Part shown: one piece after another, positions 41,619-50,926 of the stretch
How positions within the stretch are numbered: position 1 is the first letter of the stretch
Layout of the letters: each line of letters starts with the position of its first letter
From: Flavicella sp963932955
GTDB lineage: Bacteria; Bacteroidota; Bacteroidia; Flavobacteriales; Flavobacteriaceae
Reading direction: 5' to 3'
Assembly: GCA_963932955.1 (NCBI GenBank)
Contig: CAWVRK010000001.1
Span: forward strand, 124,001 to 188,000
DNA: 64,000 nucleotides
The notes under the pieces: model-generated
Seen by the model: the letters and a program-made list of their open reading frames with translations, nothing else
Databases searched by the model: none
Told to the model about the DNA's origin: nothing
Translations under genes and position numbers: made by a program

Positions 41619-43004
41619 TTAATATTGGAAGGTTTCGCTTTCATGTAAGAATGGGTTTCCTTTTGCCAACAAAGGCGCTTTTGAGAGGCTTGTAAATACT
41701 GAGTAGATAAACAATCCTAAGAAAAACAACAAGGCTCCAATTTCAGGGATTCCAAAGAACCATTGGTCTCCTACTGTTCCTGGCATGATCATGATGAATA
41801 CGTCCATGTAGTGTCCGAGCAAGATCACGATTCCTCCTCCAATTACAAAGTGAGGGATGCGCTTGTAATCACTGTTGATCAAGAGCAATATCGGGAAGAT
41901 AAAATTCATGACAACCAACAAGAGGAAGGGCAATTTGTACTCCTCGAAGCGTTGTACAAAATACGTTGTTTCTTCGGGCATGTCTGCATACCAGATCAAC
42001 ATGAATTGTGAGAACCACAAATAGGTCCAAAAAACACTGAATCCAAACATGAATTTCGCCAAATCATGAATGTGGCTGTTGTTTACAAACGGCAGGTGGC
42101 CTTTGGATTGCAAATAGATGGTTACGATGGCAATGGTGGTCACTGAAGACACGAGCATGGTGGCAAAAATGTACCATCCAAAAAGTGTGCTGAACCAGTG
42201 TGGGTCCAAAGACATGATCCAGTCCCAAGACATCATGGATTCTGTAAATAGGAAGAACAACAAAAACAAAACAGACATCTTAAAGTTTTTCTTGTAGTTT
42301 ACCAAATCTTTGGCGTTGTCTTGAGCCAAAGATCTTTTTCGAGACCAGTGTCTATATAGGTTCCATCCGGTGATGTATACAATCGCTCTGATCGACCATC
42401 CGGGAACGTTTAGCCACCAGCTTTTTCCATCAATAATAGCATCGTAATTTGGGCTTGTCGGATCTACTGTTCCGTCTGCCATCCAGACAAATAAGTGGTG
42501 TACGTGGGCAGACCCCAACAATAAAAATACCAGTAAAATTAAGGTGACTGGCAAGAGGTTTCCGGAAATTCCTTCCATGACTCTAAAAAGAACAATGGAC
42601 CAGCCTGCCTGCGCAACTCTTTGAATGGCATTGAACACCAAAACACCGACAGTGACCAAGAAGAAAAAGAACAAAGCGGCATAAAATGCTGCCCAAGGTC
42701 TGTTTTTCAGTTGGTGAAAGACGTGTGCTGCATGAGCATCTTCTTCAGATACTTCGTCGTGGTGGTTGTTATCTTCCTGTGTTGCATGTGCCTCGTGTGA
42801 AGCTTCTGAACTGTGCCCTGCTGCCTGATCTTCATGGTGTGCAGGAGCTCCGTGTGCCCCATGTGCTTGGTGTGCATTGTGCATTTGTTCTTTGACTTCT
42901 GCTACGGAACTAGGTGTGGTCAAAAACCCGGAAATTACTCCTAGAGCTCCTACGACCATTAATGCCAATGCGATTTTTTTTAATTTGCCTGAAAACTGAT
43001 ACAT
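41619..43004 (-). CDS. actF: Alternative Complex III subunit ActF
   Basis: 461 residues with about ten helices. The first helix (residues 9-28) is followed by an unusual periplasmic or cytosolic segment with 14 histidines in 56 residues (42-97). Later segments WDWIMSLDPHWFSTLFGWYIFA and LVVMNFIFPILLLINSDYKR are typical of the NrfD/ActC-type membrane subunits. ActF forms part of the quinol-oxidising membrane core. It lies between actE and coxB in the same operon. Confidence 0.94.
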   Translation of the reverse strand: MYQFSGKLKKIALALMVVGALGVISGFLTTPSSVAEVKEQMHNAHQAHGAHGAPAHHEDQAAGHSSEASHEAHATQEDNNHHDEVSEEDAHAAHVFHQLKNRPWAAFYAALFFFFLVTVGVLVFNAIQRVAQAGWSIVLFRVMEGISGNLLPVTLILLVFLLLGSAHVHHLFVWMADGTVDPTSPNYDAIIDGKSWWLNVPGWSIRAIVYITGWNLYRHWSRKRSLAQDNAKDLVNYKKNFKMSVLFLLFFLFTESMMSWDWIMSLDPHWFSTLFGWYIFATMLVSSVTTIAIVTIYLQSKGHLPFVNNSHIHDLAKFMFGFSVFWTYLWFSQFMLIWYADMPEETTYFVQRFEEYKLPFLLLVVMNFIFPILLLINSDYKRIPHFVIGGGIVILLGHYMDVFIMIMPGTVGDQWFFGIPEIGALLFFLGLFIYSVFTSLSKAPLLAKGNPFLHESETFQY

Positions 43005-43065
43005 GTTTGTTCGTTTTGAGTGTTGGGAAGGAAGTGTTGGTTTCGACTCCCGCGACTAGTTCTTT

Positions 43066-43620
43066 TTATTTCAATAAATCGTTTCTTAGTTTTTGAACGT
43101 GGTTGATTACTTGCCAACGTTCTTCAATGGTCAATTGACCCGAGTGCGACCCCATCAAGTTTCTTCCGTACATCAATACGTGATAGATACTTCCTTCTGT
43201 GATGTCTCTGTCTTTGTAATTGGGGATTCCTAAGAATTTTTCATTTTTTACAAGGGGGCCTTGTCCGTCTCCCTTTTTACCGTGGCATACCACGCAGTAT
43301 ATTCCGTAGAGTGCTTCTCCTTTTTTACTGTTAAGGGTATAAGCTGTCAAAGGGGATTTGAATTCCTTTTTAGCAGCTTCGTAGCCCTCGTTTGTATTTG
43401 GGTACTCGTAAGGAACGTCTCCTCTCGAGATGGTTCCGGCCACGGGTTTCTGTGCGGATTGTCCATTTTCGTACAATTCATTTTCCGAATAAGTCTCGTG
43501 AGGTAGTGCTTGGTACATGTCTGGCATGTATTGCAGCTGTCGTTTTGTTTTGTCACCACATGAGATGGCGGTCACTACGATCGACAGAAAGATTGCTTGC
43601 TTAAGGATACGATTCATCAT
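43066..43620 (-). CDS. actE: Alternative Complex III subunit ActE, mono-haem cytochrome c lipoprotein
   Basis: 184 residues from the ATG at 43620; ATG at 43617 is the next choice and TTG at 43638 less likely. The lipoprotein signal ends in TAISC. One haem c motif, CVVCH (in YGIYCVVCHGKKGDG), with the methionine ligand near the C-terminal LMGSHS region. ActE is one of the two ACIII subunits anchored by lipid in the F. johnsoniae structure, which agrees with the lipobox here. It starts four bases after actD. Confidence 0.94.
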   Translation of the reverse strand: MMNRILKQAIFLSIVVTAISCGDKTKRQLQYMPDMYQALPHETYSENELYENGQSAQKPVAGTISRGDVPYEYPNTNEGYEAAKKEFKSPLTAYTLNSKKGEALYGIYCVVCHGKKGDGQGPLVKNEKFLGIPNYKDRDITEGSIYHVLMYGRNLMGSHSGQLTIEERWQVINHVQKLRNDLLK

Positions 43621-43624
43621 GCGC

Positions 43625-44149
43625 TTAGTTCTTATCAATTACGTTTATTTCTACTGCTCCAGTTTCATGCAAGAGAGCGGTCAATTCTTTTTCGTTGTCA
43701 TGCACAGAGATTTCCATCAAAAAATGGTCGTCTGTGGTTCTTACATCTGGATTTTCAGCTTCTTTGAAAGGCCATATTCTGCTTCGCATATAGAAGGTGA
43801 TGACCATCAAATGCGCTGCAAAAAAAACGGTCAATTCAAACATGATTGGCACAAAGGCCGGCATGTTTTCAACCCAACTGAAATTGGGTTTTCCTCCGAT
43901 GTCTTGTGGCCAATCTTCAATCATCATATAATTGGTCATCCAAATGGCAAAAGACAAACCTGTCAATCCGTAAAGGAAAGCGGTGATGGCGAGTTTGGTA
44001 GGTGCCAACCCCAAGGCTTTGTCCAATCCGTGAACAGGAAATGGCGTAAAAACTTCATCGATATGGTGGTGTGCTGCTTTGACTTTCTTGACAGCATCCA
44101 TCAAAATATCATCATCGTTGTAGAGGGCGTGTATTACTTTGTTACTCAT
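43625..44149 (-). CDS. actD: Alternative Complex III subunit ActD (DUF3341)
   Basis: 174 residues. A soluble N-terminal part (VIHALYNDDDILMDAVKKVKAAHHHIDEVFTPFPVHGLD) precedes two helices around residues 55-75 and 95-115, and a cytoplasmic C-terminal domain. This is the DUF3341 layout of ActD. Its start overlaps the actC end by eight bases and actE follows after four bases, so the genes are coupled. Confidence 0.93.
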   Translation of the reverse strand: MSNKVIHALYNDDDILMDAVKKVKAAHHHIDEVFTPFPVHGLDKALGLAPTKLAITAFLYGLTGLSFAIWMTNYMMIEDWPQDIGGKPNFSWVENMPAFVPIMFELTVFFAAHLMVITFYMRSRIWPFKEAENPDVRTTDDHFLMEISVHDNEKELTALLHETGAVEINVIDKN

Positions 44150-45539
44150 GGCTTCCGTCTCTTAATTTTTTATAATTTTCTCCTGATACTTTCAAAATAG
44201 ATTTTACCTCTGCCTGTGCAATTACAGGGAAGGTTCTGGCATACAATAGGAACAGTACTCCAAAGAATCCGATGGTTCCGATAAAGACACCTACGTCTAC
44301 AAAGGTGGGTTCAAAACGTGTCCAAGTAGAGGGCAAGTGTCCTTTACTCAATACAATCGCAATGATATCAAAACGTTCAAACCACATTCCGATGTTGATG
44401 GCAATAGAAATTAAGAAAGAGCCTATAAAACTCACTCTGATTTTCTTGATCCACAACAGTTGAGGGATGGCAATGTTGAACAATATCAACGCCCAGAATG
44501 CCCATCCATAAGCTCCGGTAGCAGCTCCAACAGACATGTAGGTAAAGTTTTCATAAGGACTTCCCGTATACCATGCAATAAAGAATTCTGAGGCATAGGC
44601 TACGGCAACAATTCCTCCTGTCAGCATGATCACCATGTTCATGTATTCAACGTGCAAACGGGTAATGTAGTTTTCGAGATTGGTCACTTTCCTCATGACT
44701 CCTAACAAAGTTTGCACCATCGCAAACCCTGAAAAGATAGCTCCTGCAACAAAGTAGGGAGGGAAAATGGTAGAGTGCCATCCCGGATTGATGGAGGTGG
44801 CAAAATCCATGGATACAATAGTGTGTACCGATAGTACCAGGGGAGTGGCCAAACCGGCCAATACCAAAGAAACTTCTTCAAAACGTTGCCAGTCTTTGGC
44901 TCTACCCGACCATCCAAAGCTTAACAAAGCGTATATTTTCTTTTGGAAAGGCTTGATGGCTCTGTCGCGCAACATGGCAAAATCAGGAAGCAATCCTGTC
45001 CACCAAAAGACCAAGGATACTGACAAATAGGTAGAGATGGCAAATACATCCCACAACAAAGGCGAGTTGAAGTTTACCCACAGCGATCCAAATTGATTTG
45101 GAATCGGCAATACCCAATAGGCGTTCCATGGACGTCCCATGTGAATGATTGGGAACAAACCTGCTTGAAATACTGCAAAAATGGTCATGGCTTCCGCAGA
45201 GCGGTTGATGGCCATTCTCCAACGTTGACGGAACAAGAGCAATACTGCTGAGATCAATGTCCCTGCATGTCCAATACCAACCCACCAAACAAAGTTGGTG
45301 ATGTCCCAGGCCCATCCAATGTTCTTGTTCAATCCCCACACACCAATTCCTGTACCGATGGTATAGAGGATGCATCCGATTCCCCATGAAAAGGCAATCA
45401 ATGAAATTGTAAAGGCGATGTACCAGTTCTTGTTTGCTTTTCCTTCGATAGGCTTTGCAATGTCAACCGTAATATCGTGGTAACTTTTATCTCCTAATAC
45501 TAAGGGTTCTCTGATAGGTGCTTCGTAATGAGACGACAT
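44142..45539 (-). CDS. actC: Alternative Complex III subunit ActC (NrfD/PsrC-like)
   Basis: 465 residues with about ten helices. It belongs to the polysulfide-reductase NrfD family and is thought to bind quinol and move protons. Characteristic stretches are WGIGCILYTIGTGIGVWGLN, VWWVGIGHAGTLISAVLLLFRQRWR and STIFPPYFVAGAIFSGFAM. It lies between actB (89-base gap) and actD (eight-base overlap). Confidence 0.95.
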   Translation of the reverse strand: MSSHYEAPIREPLVLGDKSYHDITVDIAKPIEGKANKNWYIAFTISLIAFSWGIGCILYTIGTGIGVWGLNKNIGWAWDITNFVWWVGIGHAGTLISAVLLLFRQRWRMAINRSAEAMTIFAVFQAGLFPIIHMGRPWNAYWVLPIPNQFGSLWVNFNSPLLWDVFAISTYLSVSLVFWWTGLLPDFAMLRDRAIKPFQKKIYALLSFGWSGRAKDWQRFEEVSLVLAGLATPLVLSVHTIVSMDFATSINPGWHSTIFPPYFVAGAIFSGFAMVQTLLGVMRKVTNLENYITRLHVEYMNMVIMLTGGIVAVAYASEFFIAWYTGSPYENFTYMSVGAATGAYGWAFWALILFNIAIPQLLWIKKIRVSFIGSFLISIAINIGMWFERFDIIAIVLSKGHLPSTWTRFEPTFVDVGVFIGTIGFFGVLFLLYARTFPVIAQAEVKSILKVSGENYKKLRDGSHE

Positions 45540-45628
45540 ATTTGTTCTTTTATTTATTGTTGTACGATTGAAAGGCGGTAGCTTTTGCGAGCCTTCCTCC
45601 TCTCGAACTTTTAATTTTTACTACTCGG

Positions 45629-48600
45629 TTATGCTTCTTCCGTGTTTCTGACTTTGACTTGATACACGACGTTGTTATCGGTTCCTATTGCTTCTAACAA
45701 ACGGTAAGCTCTTTTGTCTTCTTTCAAGGCTACGATAGGGTCTTTTTCTTCGTTGACATCTCCAAATACCAAGGCTCCTGTCGCACAGGCTGATGAACAA
45801 GCGGTTGCATTGTTGAATTCTCCTGCGGCAACTTTTCTACCTTCTTTTTTAGCATTCAAGATGACTTGTTGTGTTCCTTGGATACAGAACGAACATTTTT
45901 CCATCACTCCTCTCGAACGAACTGCAACATCTGGGTTCAATACCATTTTTCCGTAATCGTCATTCATATTGAAATCAAATTCACTGTTTTCATTGTATTT
46001 GAACCAGTTGAAACGACGGACTCTATACGGACAGTTGTTGGCGCAATACCTTGTTCCGATACACCTGTTGTAAGTCATTTGGTTTTGACCTTGGCGTCCA
46101 TGGGTGGTCGCTCCTACCGGACAAACTGTTTCACAAGGTGCGTGGTTACAATGCTGACACATGATTGGCTGGAAAGCTACTTGCGGATTCTCAGCTGGTG
46201 TTTCGAGCGTGTAGTAATCTTCGACTGCGTCTGAGGTCGAGTTTTTGTTTAGTTTTCTTTCATCAGAAGCAGCATCTAGCTCCGAAGAGTAGTAGCGGTC
46301 AATGCGCAACCAATGCATGTCTCTCCCGACGCGTACTTCGTGTTTTCCAACTACGGGTACGTTGTTTTCTGCATGACAAGCAACGACGCAAGCCCCACAT
46401 CCTGTACAAGCTGTCAAATCGATGGACAAGTTGAAATGGTGACCGATGCTGCGGTCATGGTCGTCCCACAAATCGACAGTCGTTACGTCTACTTCTTCGT
46501 GTTTTAAGGAAACTTTCGTGACCTCATTCCAAGATGTTTTCGGATCGATGTTTTTGTCGTTGTAGGTTGCAAAAGAGGTTTCTTTTAAGATTTCGTACCT
46601 CCCTGCTATGGTGTGTTGCAATTGTTCACAAGCAAATTTGTGTGTCCCCGATGTTTTGACGAGGCTTGCAAGCTGCACGTTGTTAAAGTCTGTCGCCAAG
46701 ACATAGGCATTGACTCCAACTTGCATTTCTGTTTTGATGGCTTTTGATTTCCCGTATCCCAAGGCCAATCCAAGTGTTCCTTTGGCTTGTCCGGGTTGGA
46801 TCAATACGGGTACGTTTTCTAGCACAACTCCGTTAACGGTGATGTTTGCATAATCTCCATCGATGGCTCCGTTGTCTTTTACTGGATTTGAAAATTCCAG
46901 GGCGGTTGCATCGGCTTGAGAAATGGTCAAATAGTTGTCCCAAGAAGCTCTGGTGATGGGATCGGGCAATTCCTGCAACCAAGGGTTGTTAGCTTGTTCT
47001 CCGTTTCCAAGTGCTGTAGAACTATACAAAGTCAATTCGAAGTCTCCTTCTTTGACAGCCGCTTTTAGAGCATCTGCAGCAGCTGCCACATTGATTTTTT
47101 TGGATTTCAATATTTTGGATGTGCTTTTTACAAAGATCCCGTCGTGCAAGGCTTGGTTCCAAGAGGTTCCCCCGAGTACGTTGGTTTTCCAAAAATCTCT
47201 TAGGTATTCGTAATACGATGCCGTATTTCCTGTCCAAGACAACAAGCAGTCTTGAAATTGTTTGGTGTCAAACAAAGGATTGATGGTGGGCTGTGTCAAA
47301 CTCGTGCTTCCTTCTGCAATGCGAACATCTCCCCAAGATTCTAGGTAGTGAGGGGTAGGCAATGCGTAATTTGCTTCGCTCGCTGTTTCGTCTTCGCTGG
47401 AAGCAAAGGCAACAGAAAGCTTTACTTTTTTCAATCCCGCTACAAAGTCCGCGCTGTTGGCCAAGGTATAGACTGGGTTGGTGTTGTATGTGATCAGAGC
47501 GCCTACTTTTCCGGCGTTCATCTCCGCAAGCAATTCCGCAACAGCTGCGTCGTTTCCTTGTCGTGTGTATTTGACGGCTTTGGTGTCCAAAACCTTACTT
47601 TTTAATTTTTGGTTCAAAGCCAAGGCGAGCAACTGTGCATTTTTGTCTTGAATTCCTGTGACAACTACTGCTTTGGAACCTGCTTTTTTCAACTGGATGG
47701 CTGCTTTGGCGATTTCGGCATCTTTGGCAGTTGCTTTGGATGGCAAACGCTCTCCCGTAACGGCATTGTACAAGTTGATCAACGCATAGTGTTGAGCAGA
47801 AGGTTTTAAGACCACTCTTTTGTCTGCATTGGCTCCGGTAAGAGACATGTTGGACTCTATGTGAATGTGTCGTGACATTTTCCCTTTCGATACTTTTCTA
47901 CCTGCGGCATAGCTTTTGTCAAAACCTCCTCCTTGCCAATCTCCTAAGAAGTCTGCTCCGATAGAAACAATGGTTTCCGCTTGTGAAAAATCGTAGTTTG
48001 GCAAGGCTCTTTTTCCGTAAGCGGCTTCGAAAGCATCTAGGGCAGCTGTTTCAGAAATGGCGTCGTATTGGATGTGTTGTACGTTTCCGTAGGATTTGGC
48101 AAACGTAGCAATTAGTTTTTCAGTAGAAGGACTGGCCAAGGTACCGGTCAAGAGAACAATTTTTTCTCCAGCTGTTTTAAGCGCAGTCAAAGTCGCTTTT
48201 ATTTGGGCATCTGCATCGGACCATGAGGTGTCATTTGCATTGACTTTGGGACCTTTCAAACGCAAACTGTCATACAAAGACAATACAGAGGCTTGTACAC
48301 GGGCGTTGGTCGAACCATTTGCTTCTTTGTTGGGTTTGATCAAGATTGGTCTTCCCTCTCTTGTTTTGACCAATACATTGGCAAAGTCAAAACCATCTGC
48401 AATGGTACTTGCGTAGTAATTCGCAATACCTGGAATGATTTCATCGGGCTGAACTACATAAGGAATCGATTTGACGACAGGCCCCTCACAGGCTGCCAAA
48501 GAGACCGCTGCTGTAGAAAAACCGACATATTTTAAAAAGTCACGTCGAGAGGTGGAAGAATCTTCCAAGGTCTCTTTATCTCCCAAAAATTCATCTGTAG

Positions 48601-48700
48601 CAATGTCTGTTACAAATTCTTTTTCTTCCAATTTAGCAACAATCGAACTGTTTTCGTTTAGTTCTTCAACACTTTTCCAGTATTTTTTGTTAGATGCCAT
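45629..48700 (-). CDS. actB: Alternative Complex III iron-sulfur subunit ActB, Tat lipoprotein
   Basis: 1023 residues. A twin-arginine motif (SRRDFLK, 51-57) precedes a hydrophobic stretch and a lipobox SLAAC with C71, so the protein is exported folded and lipid-anchored, as described for F. johnsoniae. Residues 80 to about 740 are a molybdopterin-oxidoreductase-like domain that has lost the cofactor-binding sites. The C-terminal ferredoxin part holds CTGCGACVVACH, CQHCNHAPCETVC, CIGTRYCANNC and CSFC/CSSAC. The third motif lacks one cysteine (C-I-G-T), the place where a [3Fe-4S] cluster is usually seen. Confidence 0.96.
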   Translation of the reverse strand: MASNKKYWKSVEELNENSSIVAKLEEKEFVTDIATDEFLGDKETLEDSSTSRRDFLKYVGFSTAAVSLAACEGPVVKSIPYVVQPDEIIPGIANYYASTIADGFDFANVLVKTREGRPILIKPNKEANGSTNARVQASVLSLYDSLRLKGPKVNANDTSWSDADAQIKATLTALKTAGEKIVLLTGTLASPSTEKLIATFAKSYGNVQHIQYDAISETAALDAFEAAYGKRALPNYDFSQAETIVSIGADFLGDWQGGGFDKSYAAGRKVSKGKMSRHIHIESNMSLTGANADKRVVLKPSAQHYALINLYNAVTGERLPSKATAKDAEIAKAAIQLKKAGSKAVVVTGIQDKNAQLLALALNQKLKSKVLDTKAVKYTRQGNDAAVAELLAEMNAGKVGALITYNTNPVYTLANSADFVAGLKKVKLSVAFASSEDETASEANYALPTPHYLESWGDVRIAEGSTSLTQPTINPLFDTKQFQDCLLSWTGNTASYYEYLRDFWKTNVLGGTSWNQALHDGIFVKSTSKILKSKKINVAAAADALKAAVKEGDFELTLYSSTALGNGEQANNPWLQELPDPITRASWDNYLTISQADATALEFSNPVKDNGAIDGDYANITVNGVVLENVPVLIQPGQAKGTLGLALGYGKSKAIKTEMQVGVNAYVLATDFNNVQLASLVKTSGTHKFACEQLQHTIAGRYEILKETSFATYNDKNIDPKTSWNEVTKVSLKHEEVDVTTVDLWDDHDRSIGHHFNLSIDLTACTGCGACVVACHAENNVPVVGKHEVRVGRDMHWLRIDRYYSSELDAASDERKLNKNSTSDAVEDYYTLETPAENPQVAFQPIMCQHCNHAPCETVCPVGATTHGRQGQNQMTYNRCIGTRYCANNCPYRVRRFNWFKYNENSEFDFNMNDDYGKMVLNPDVAVRSRGVMEKCSFCIQGTQQVILNAKKEGRKVAAGEFNNATACSSACATGALVFGDVNEEKDPIVALKEDKRAYRLLEAIGTDNNVVYQVKVRNTEEA

Positions 48701-48952
48701 GTTATTTAATTAAATTAAAAATGAAGAATGAAAATAGAAAAATTACCTGTTTGATTTGGCTGTTTGCAGTAGGGTCCTCAGCAGGTTTTTATTCTCTTGG
48801 CATTCTTTTATTATTTTTTTGTGTTCTTTCTTATAAGGCTTGTTGTCGCTACGGACAACCGGGGCCGATATGCTGTTTTCTATTTTCTTTGAGCGCTGTG
48901 TGCAACGATGGTATTCAGTTTTTGCGCACTGTCTTCGAATATCACTTATAGA

Positions 48953-50134
48953 TTAGTAGTGGCATTTTCCACATTCTTTCCCTCCCATTTGAGCGACCGT
49001 GACTTTGTCTACACCATACTTTTTGGACAATTCTTCGTGTATATTTTTGTAATACCCGTTTCCGTCCATTTTTACTTTGGTTTCCTTGTGGCAATCGATG
49101 CACCAGCCCATGGTCAAAGGAGCGTGTTGGTATACTTCGTGCATTTCTTCCACAGGTCCGTGACATTTTTGGCATTTGACACCTCCTACGGTTACGTGTT
49201 GTGAATGGTTGAAGTAAGCGAAATCAGGTAAGTTGTGTATGCGCACCCATTTGATCGGCTCTGTCTCTCCCGTGTATTCGAGGTTTTCAGCGTCCCAACC
49301 GGCAGCTTTGTATATTTTTTGAATTTCGTTGTCGTAAAAGGCCTTGCTGTATTCTGGTGTCGCAGTTTCTTCGGAAACCTCTGCAATGTTTTTGTGACAG
49401 TTCATACAGACGTTGACGGAAGGGATTCCAGAATGCTTGCTGTGCTTGGCGGAAGAGTGGCAATATTGACAATCTATTTTGTTGTCTCCTGCGTGAATTT
49501 TATGTGAAAATGCAATTGGCTGAACGGGTTGGTAACCTTCGTCAACACCTACTCCCAACAAAGTTGAAAATACGACATAGGCTGTCAAAAACAAGAGGAA
49601 GATCGTGGCTGCGATTTTTAAAAATCCGTTGTTGCTCTTGAAATAAATCCAAAGGATGATGCATAACAAGATCAACGTAACTATGTAAGAAATCCAGTCT
49701 GTTGAGGCTTCTGATTTTTCTTCTACAGGGGCTTGTGCCACAGCAGCACCCATTTTCTTGACCGGGTCCGCGTCCATGTAAGCTATCAAATTGACAAGGT
49801 CTGCATCCGAAAGCTGTGGAAAAGCACTCATGGCAGCACCGTTGTACTCTTCGTAAATAGCGATGGCATCGGCATCCCCAGAAGCTCTTAAAGCGTTGTT
49901 GTTTCGGATCCAGGCTTTCAACCAAGGCAACTCTCTTCGTTCTGAGATTTTCCCCAAAGCGGGTCCAACCAATTTTTTGTCCAATTTGTGACAAGCAGCA
50001 CAGTTCGCATTGAACAAGCTTTTTCCAGCTTTGACATCGCCTTGGGCAGACAAATTGAAGGTGATAAGTAAAAAGAAAATAAGACTAGAGACTCCTAATC
50101 TCAACGTTTGACTGTGTTTTTGAACACTTTTCAT
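48953..50134 (-). CDS. actA: Alternative Complex III multi-haem cytochrome ActA, with an additional N-terminal haem domain
   Basis: 393 residues. Signal peptide or anchor at 11-31, then a mono-haem cytochrome c domain with CAACH (45-49). A membrane helix pair at about 148-195 connects to the pentahaem part with CxxCH at 222-226, 243-247, 321-325, 345-349 and 388-392. Six CxxCH in all. Together with ActE this gives seven haem c in the complex, where I recall six for the F. johnsoniae structure, so the first domain may be an extra mobile carrier. It is the first gene of the operon, 252 bases before actB, with a promoter upstream. Confidence 0.95.
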   Translation of the reverse strand: MKSVQKHSQTLRLGVSSLIFFLLITFNLSAQGDVKAGKSLFNANCAACHKLDKKLVGPALGKISERRELPWLKAWIRNNNALRASGDADAIAIYEEYNGAAMSAFPQLSDADLVNLIAYMDADPVKKMGAAVAQAPVEEKSEASTDWISYIVTLILLCIILWIYFKSNNGFLKIAATIFLLFLTAYVVFSTLLGVGVDEGYQPVQPIAFSHKIHAGDNKIDCQYCHSSAKHSKHSGIPSVNVCMNCHKNIAEVSEETATPEYSKAFYDNEIQKIYKAAGWDAENLEYTGETEPIKWVRIHNLPDFAYFNHSQHVTVGGVKCQKCHGPVEEMHEVYQHAPLTMGWCIDCHKETKVKMDGNGYYKNIHEELSKKYGVDKVTVAQMGGKECGKCHY

Positions 50135-50217
50135 ACTGTAAAATATAAATTTTCTATCTTGTTTGGAACAATTTTTTCTCTTTTAAGAGAAAGAATCTAA
50201 TACCTCGAAATATTGTG

Positions 50218-50247
50218 CAAAAATAAGACATAATACTAATATTGAAA
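50218..50247 (-). promoter_or_regulatory. Promoter of the act-cox operon
   Basis: On the minus strand TATTTTTG (50218-50225) lies 18 bases after TTTC (50244-50247). The transcript would start about 75-80 bases before the actA ATG. The leader contains a short palindrome, TCTCTTTTAAGAGA, near 50177-50190. Confidence 0.65.
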
Positions 50248-50305
50248 ATGAAATCAGAAAAGGAAAATATAATTTATACTCGTTCTAAATAAGTATTTTC
50301 GACCC

Positions 50306-50333
50306 TTTGCTAAGCAGCAAACATTTATTTTTG
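50306..50333 (+). promoter_or_regulatory. Possible promoter of the SPOR-domain gene
   Basis: TATTTTTG (50326-50333) fits the -7 element; a TTTG (50306-50309) lies 16 bases upstream, three short of the normal spacing. The ATG is 17 bases downstream of the -7. Confidence 0.45.
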
Positions 50334-50350
50334 TAGAAATCTTAGTTCTC

Positions 50351-50695
50351 ATGAAAAACAAGCAGGTATGGATGGCGGTTTTCGCCTTGTTCTTTTTTGG
50401 AAGTATACACGCACAAAGCGAGGCTTTGTCGAGTCTTGACAGTCTGATTTTAAAAAAAAGAAGCTTTAACAAAACCCAAAAAAAGGGCTTTTGCATTCAG
50501 TTGTACAACGGGAATGAAAAAACGGCTGTGGCAAAAATGGACAAATTCCATCAAGATTTTCCAACATTGAAAGTGTTTCGGATTTACCAAGTGCCCGAAT
50601 GGAAAATCCGTACCGAAATTTTTAAAACCCGTCTGCAAGCGGACCGTACTCTCAACCGAATCAAAAAGAAATATCCCGGAGCAAGGGTGCTTTAA
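50351..50695 (+). CDS. Secreted SPOR-domain protein
   Basis: 114 residues. Signal peptide MKNKQVWMAVFALFFFGSIHAQ, then a SPOR-like domain: GFCIQLYNGNEKTAVAKMDKF, TLKVFRIYQVPEWKIRTEIFKTRLQADRTLNRIKKKYPGA. SPOR domains bind peptidoglycan denuded of stem peptides, at division sites in other bacteria. Small single-domain SPOR proteins of this kind are common in Flavobacteriia. Divergent from actA, with no partner gene. Confidence 0.85.
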   Translation: MKNKQVWMAVFALFFFGSIHAQSEALSSLDSLILKKRSFNKTQKKGFCIQLYNGNEKTAVAKMDKFHQDFPTLKVFRIYQVPEWKIRTEIFKTRLQADRTLNRIKKKYPGARVL

Positions 50696-50833
50696 ATGCA
50701 AGCAGGACGATTGTCACTAAAATTATCACGGTTGATTTTTTGCACCCAGCATCGGATTTTTCAAGTATAATCAAGGCTTTGCAGACCTGTATTTTTTATC
50801 AGAGCAAAGCGATTGAAAAGACAAAAAGCGTTC

Positions 50834-50874
50834 CAAAAAAAATCCTCCACCGCGGATTGCTGTGGAGGATTTTT
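50834..50874 (-). terminator. Terminator of the rimP-nusA-infB operon
   Basis: AAAAATCCTCCAC (50838-50850) pairs perfectly with GTGGAGGATTTTT (50862-50874) around an 11-base loop. On the minus strand the T-rich arm is downstream, 50 bases after the infB stop. Confidence 0.9.
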
Positions 50875-50926
50875 AATCCAATTATTTTGAAGTCAAGGCT
50901 GCGCTTTGCTCAGGGCCTACAAGGGT

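Noticed and set aside
43517..44200. 227-codon plus-strand frame opposite actD and actE
   Set aside because: Antisense to two well-supported genes, with no family-like motif.
48694..48951. 85-codon plus-strand frame in the actA-actB gap
   Set aside because: Codons and residue content look random (many Cys, no family motif) and it would start inside actB antisense. Kept only as an observation about the gap.
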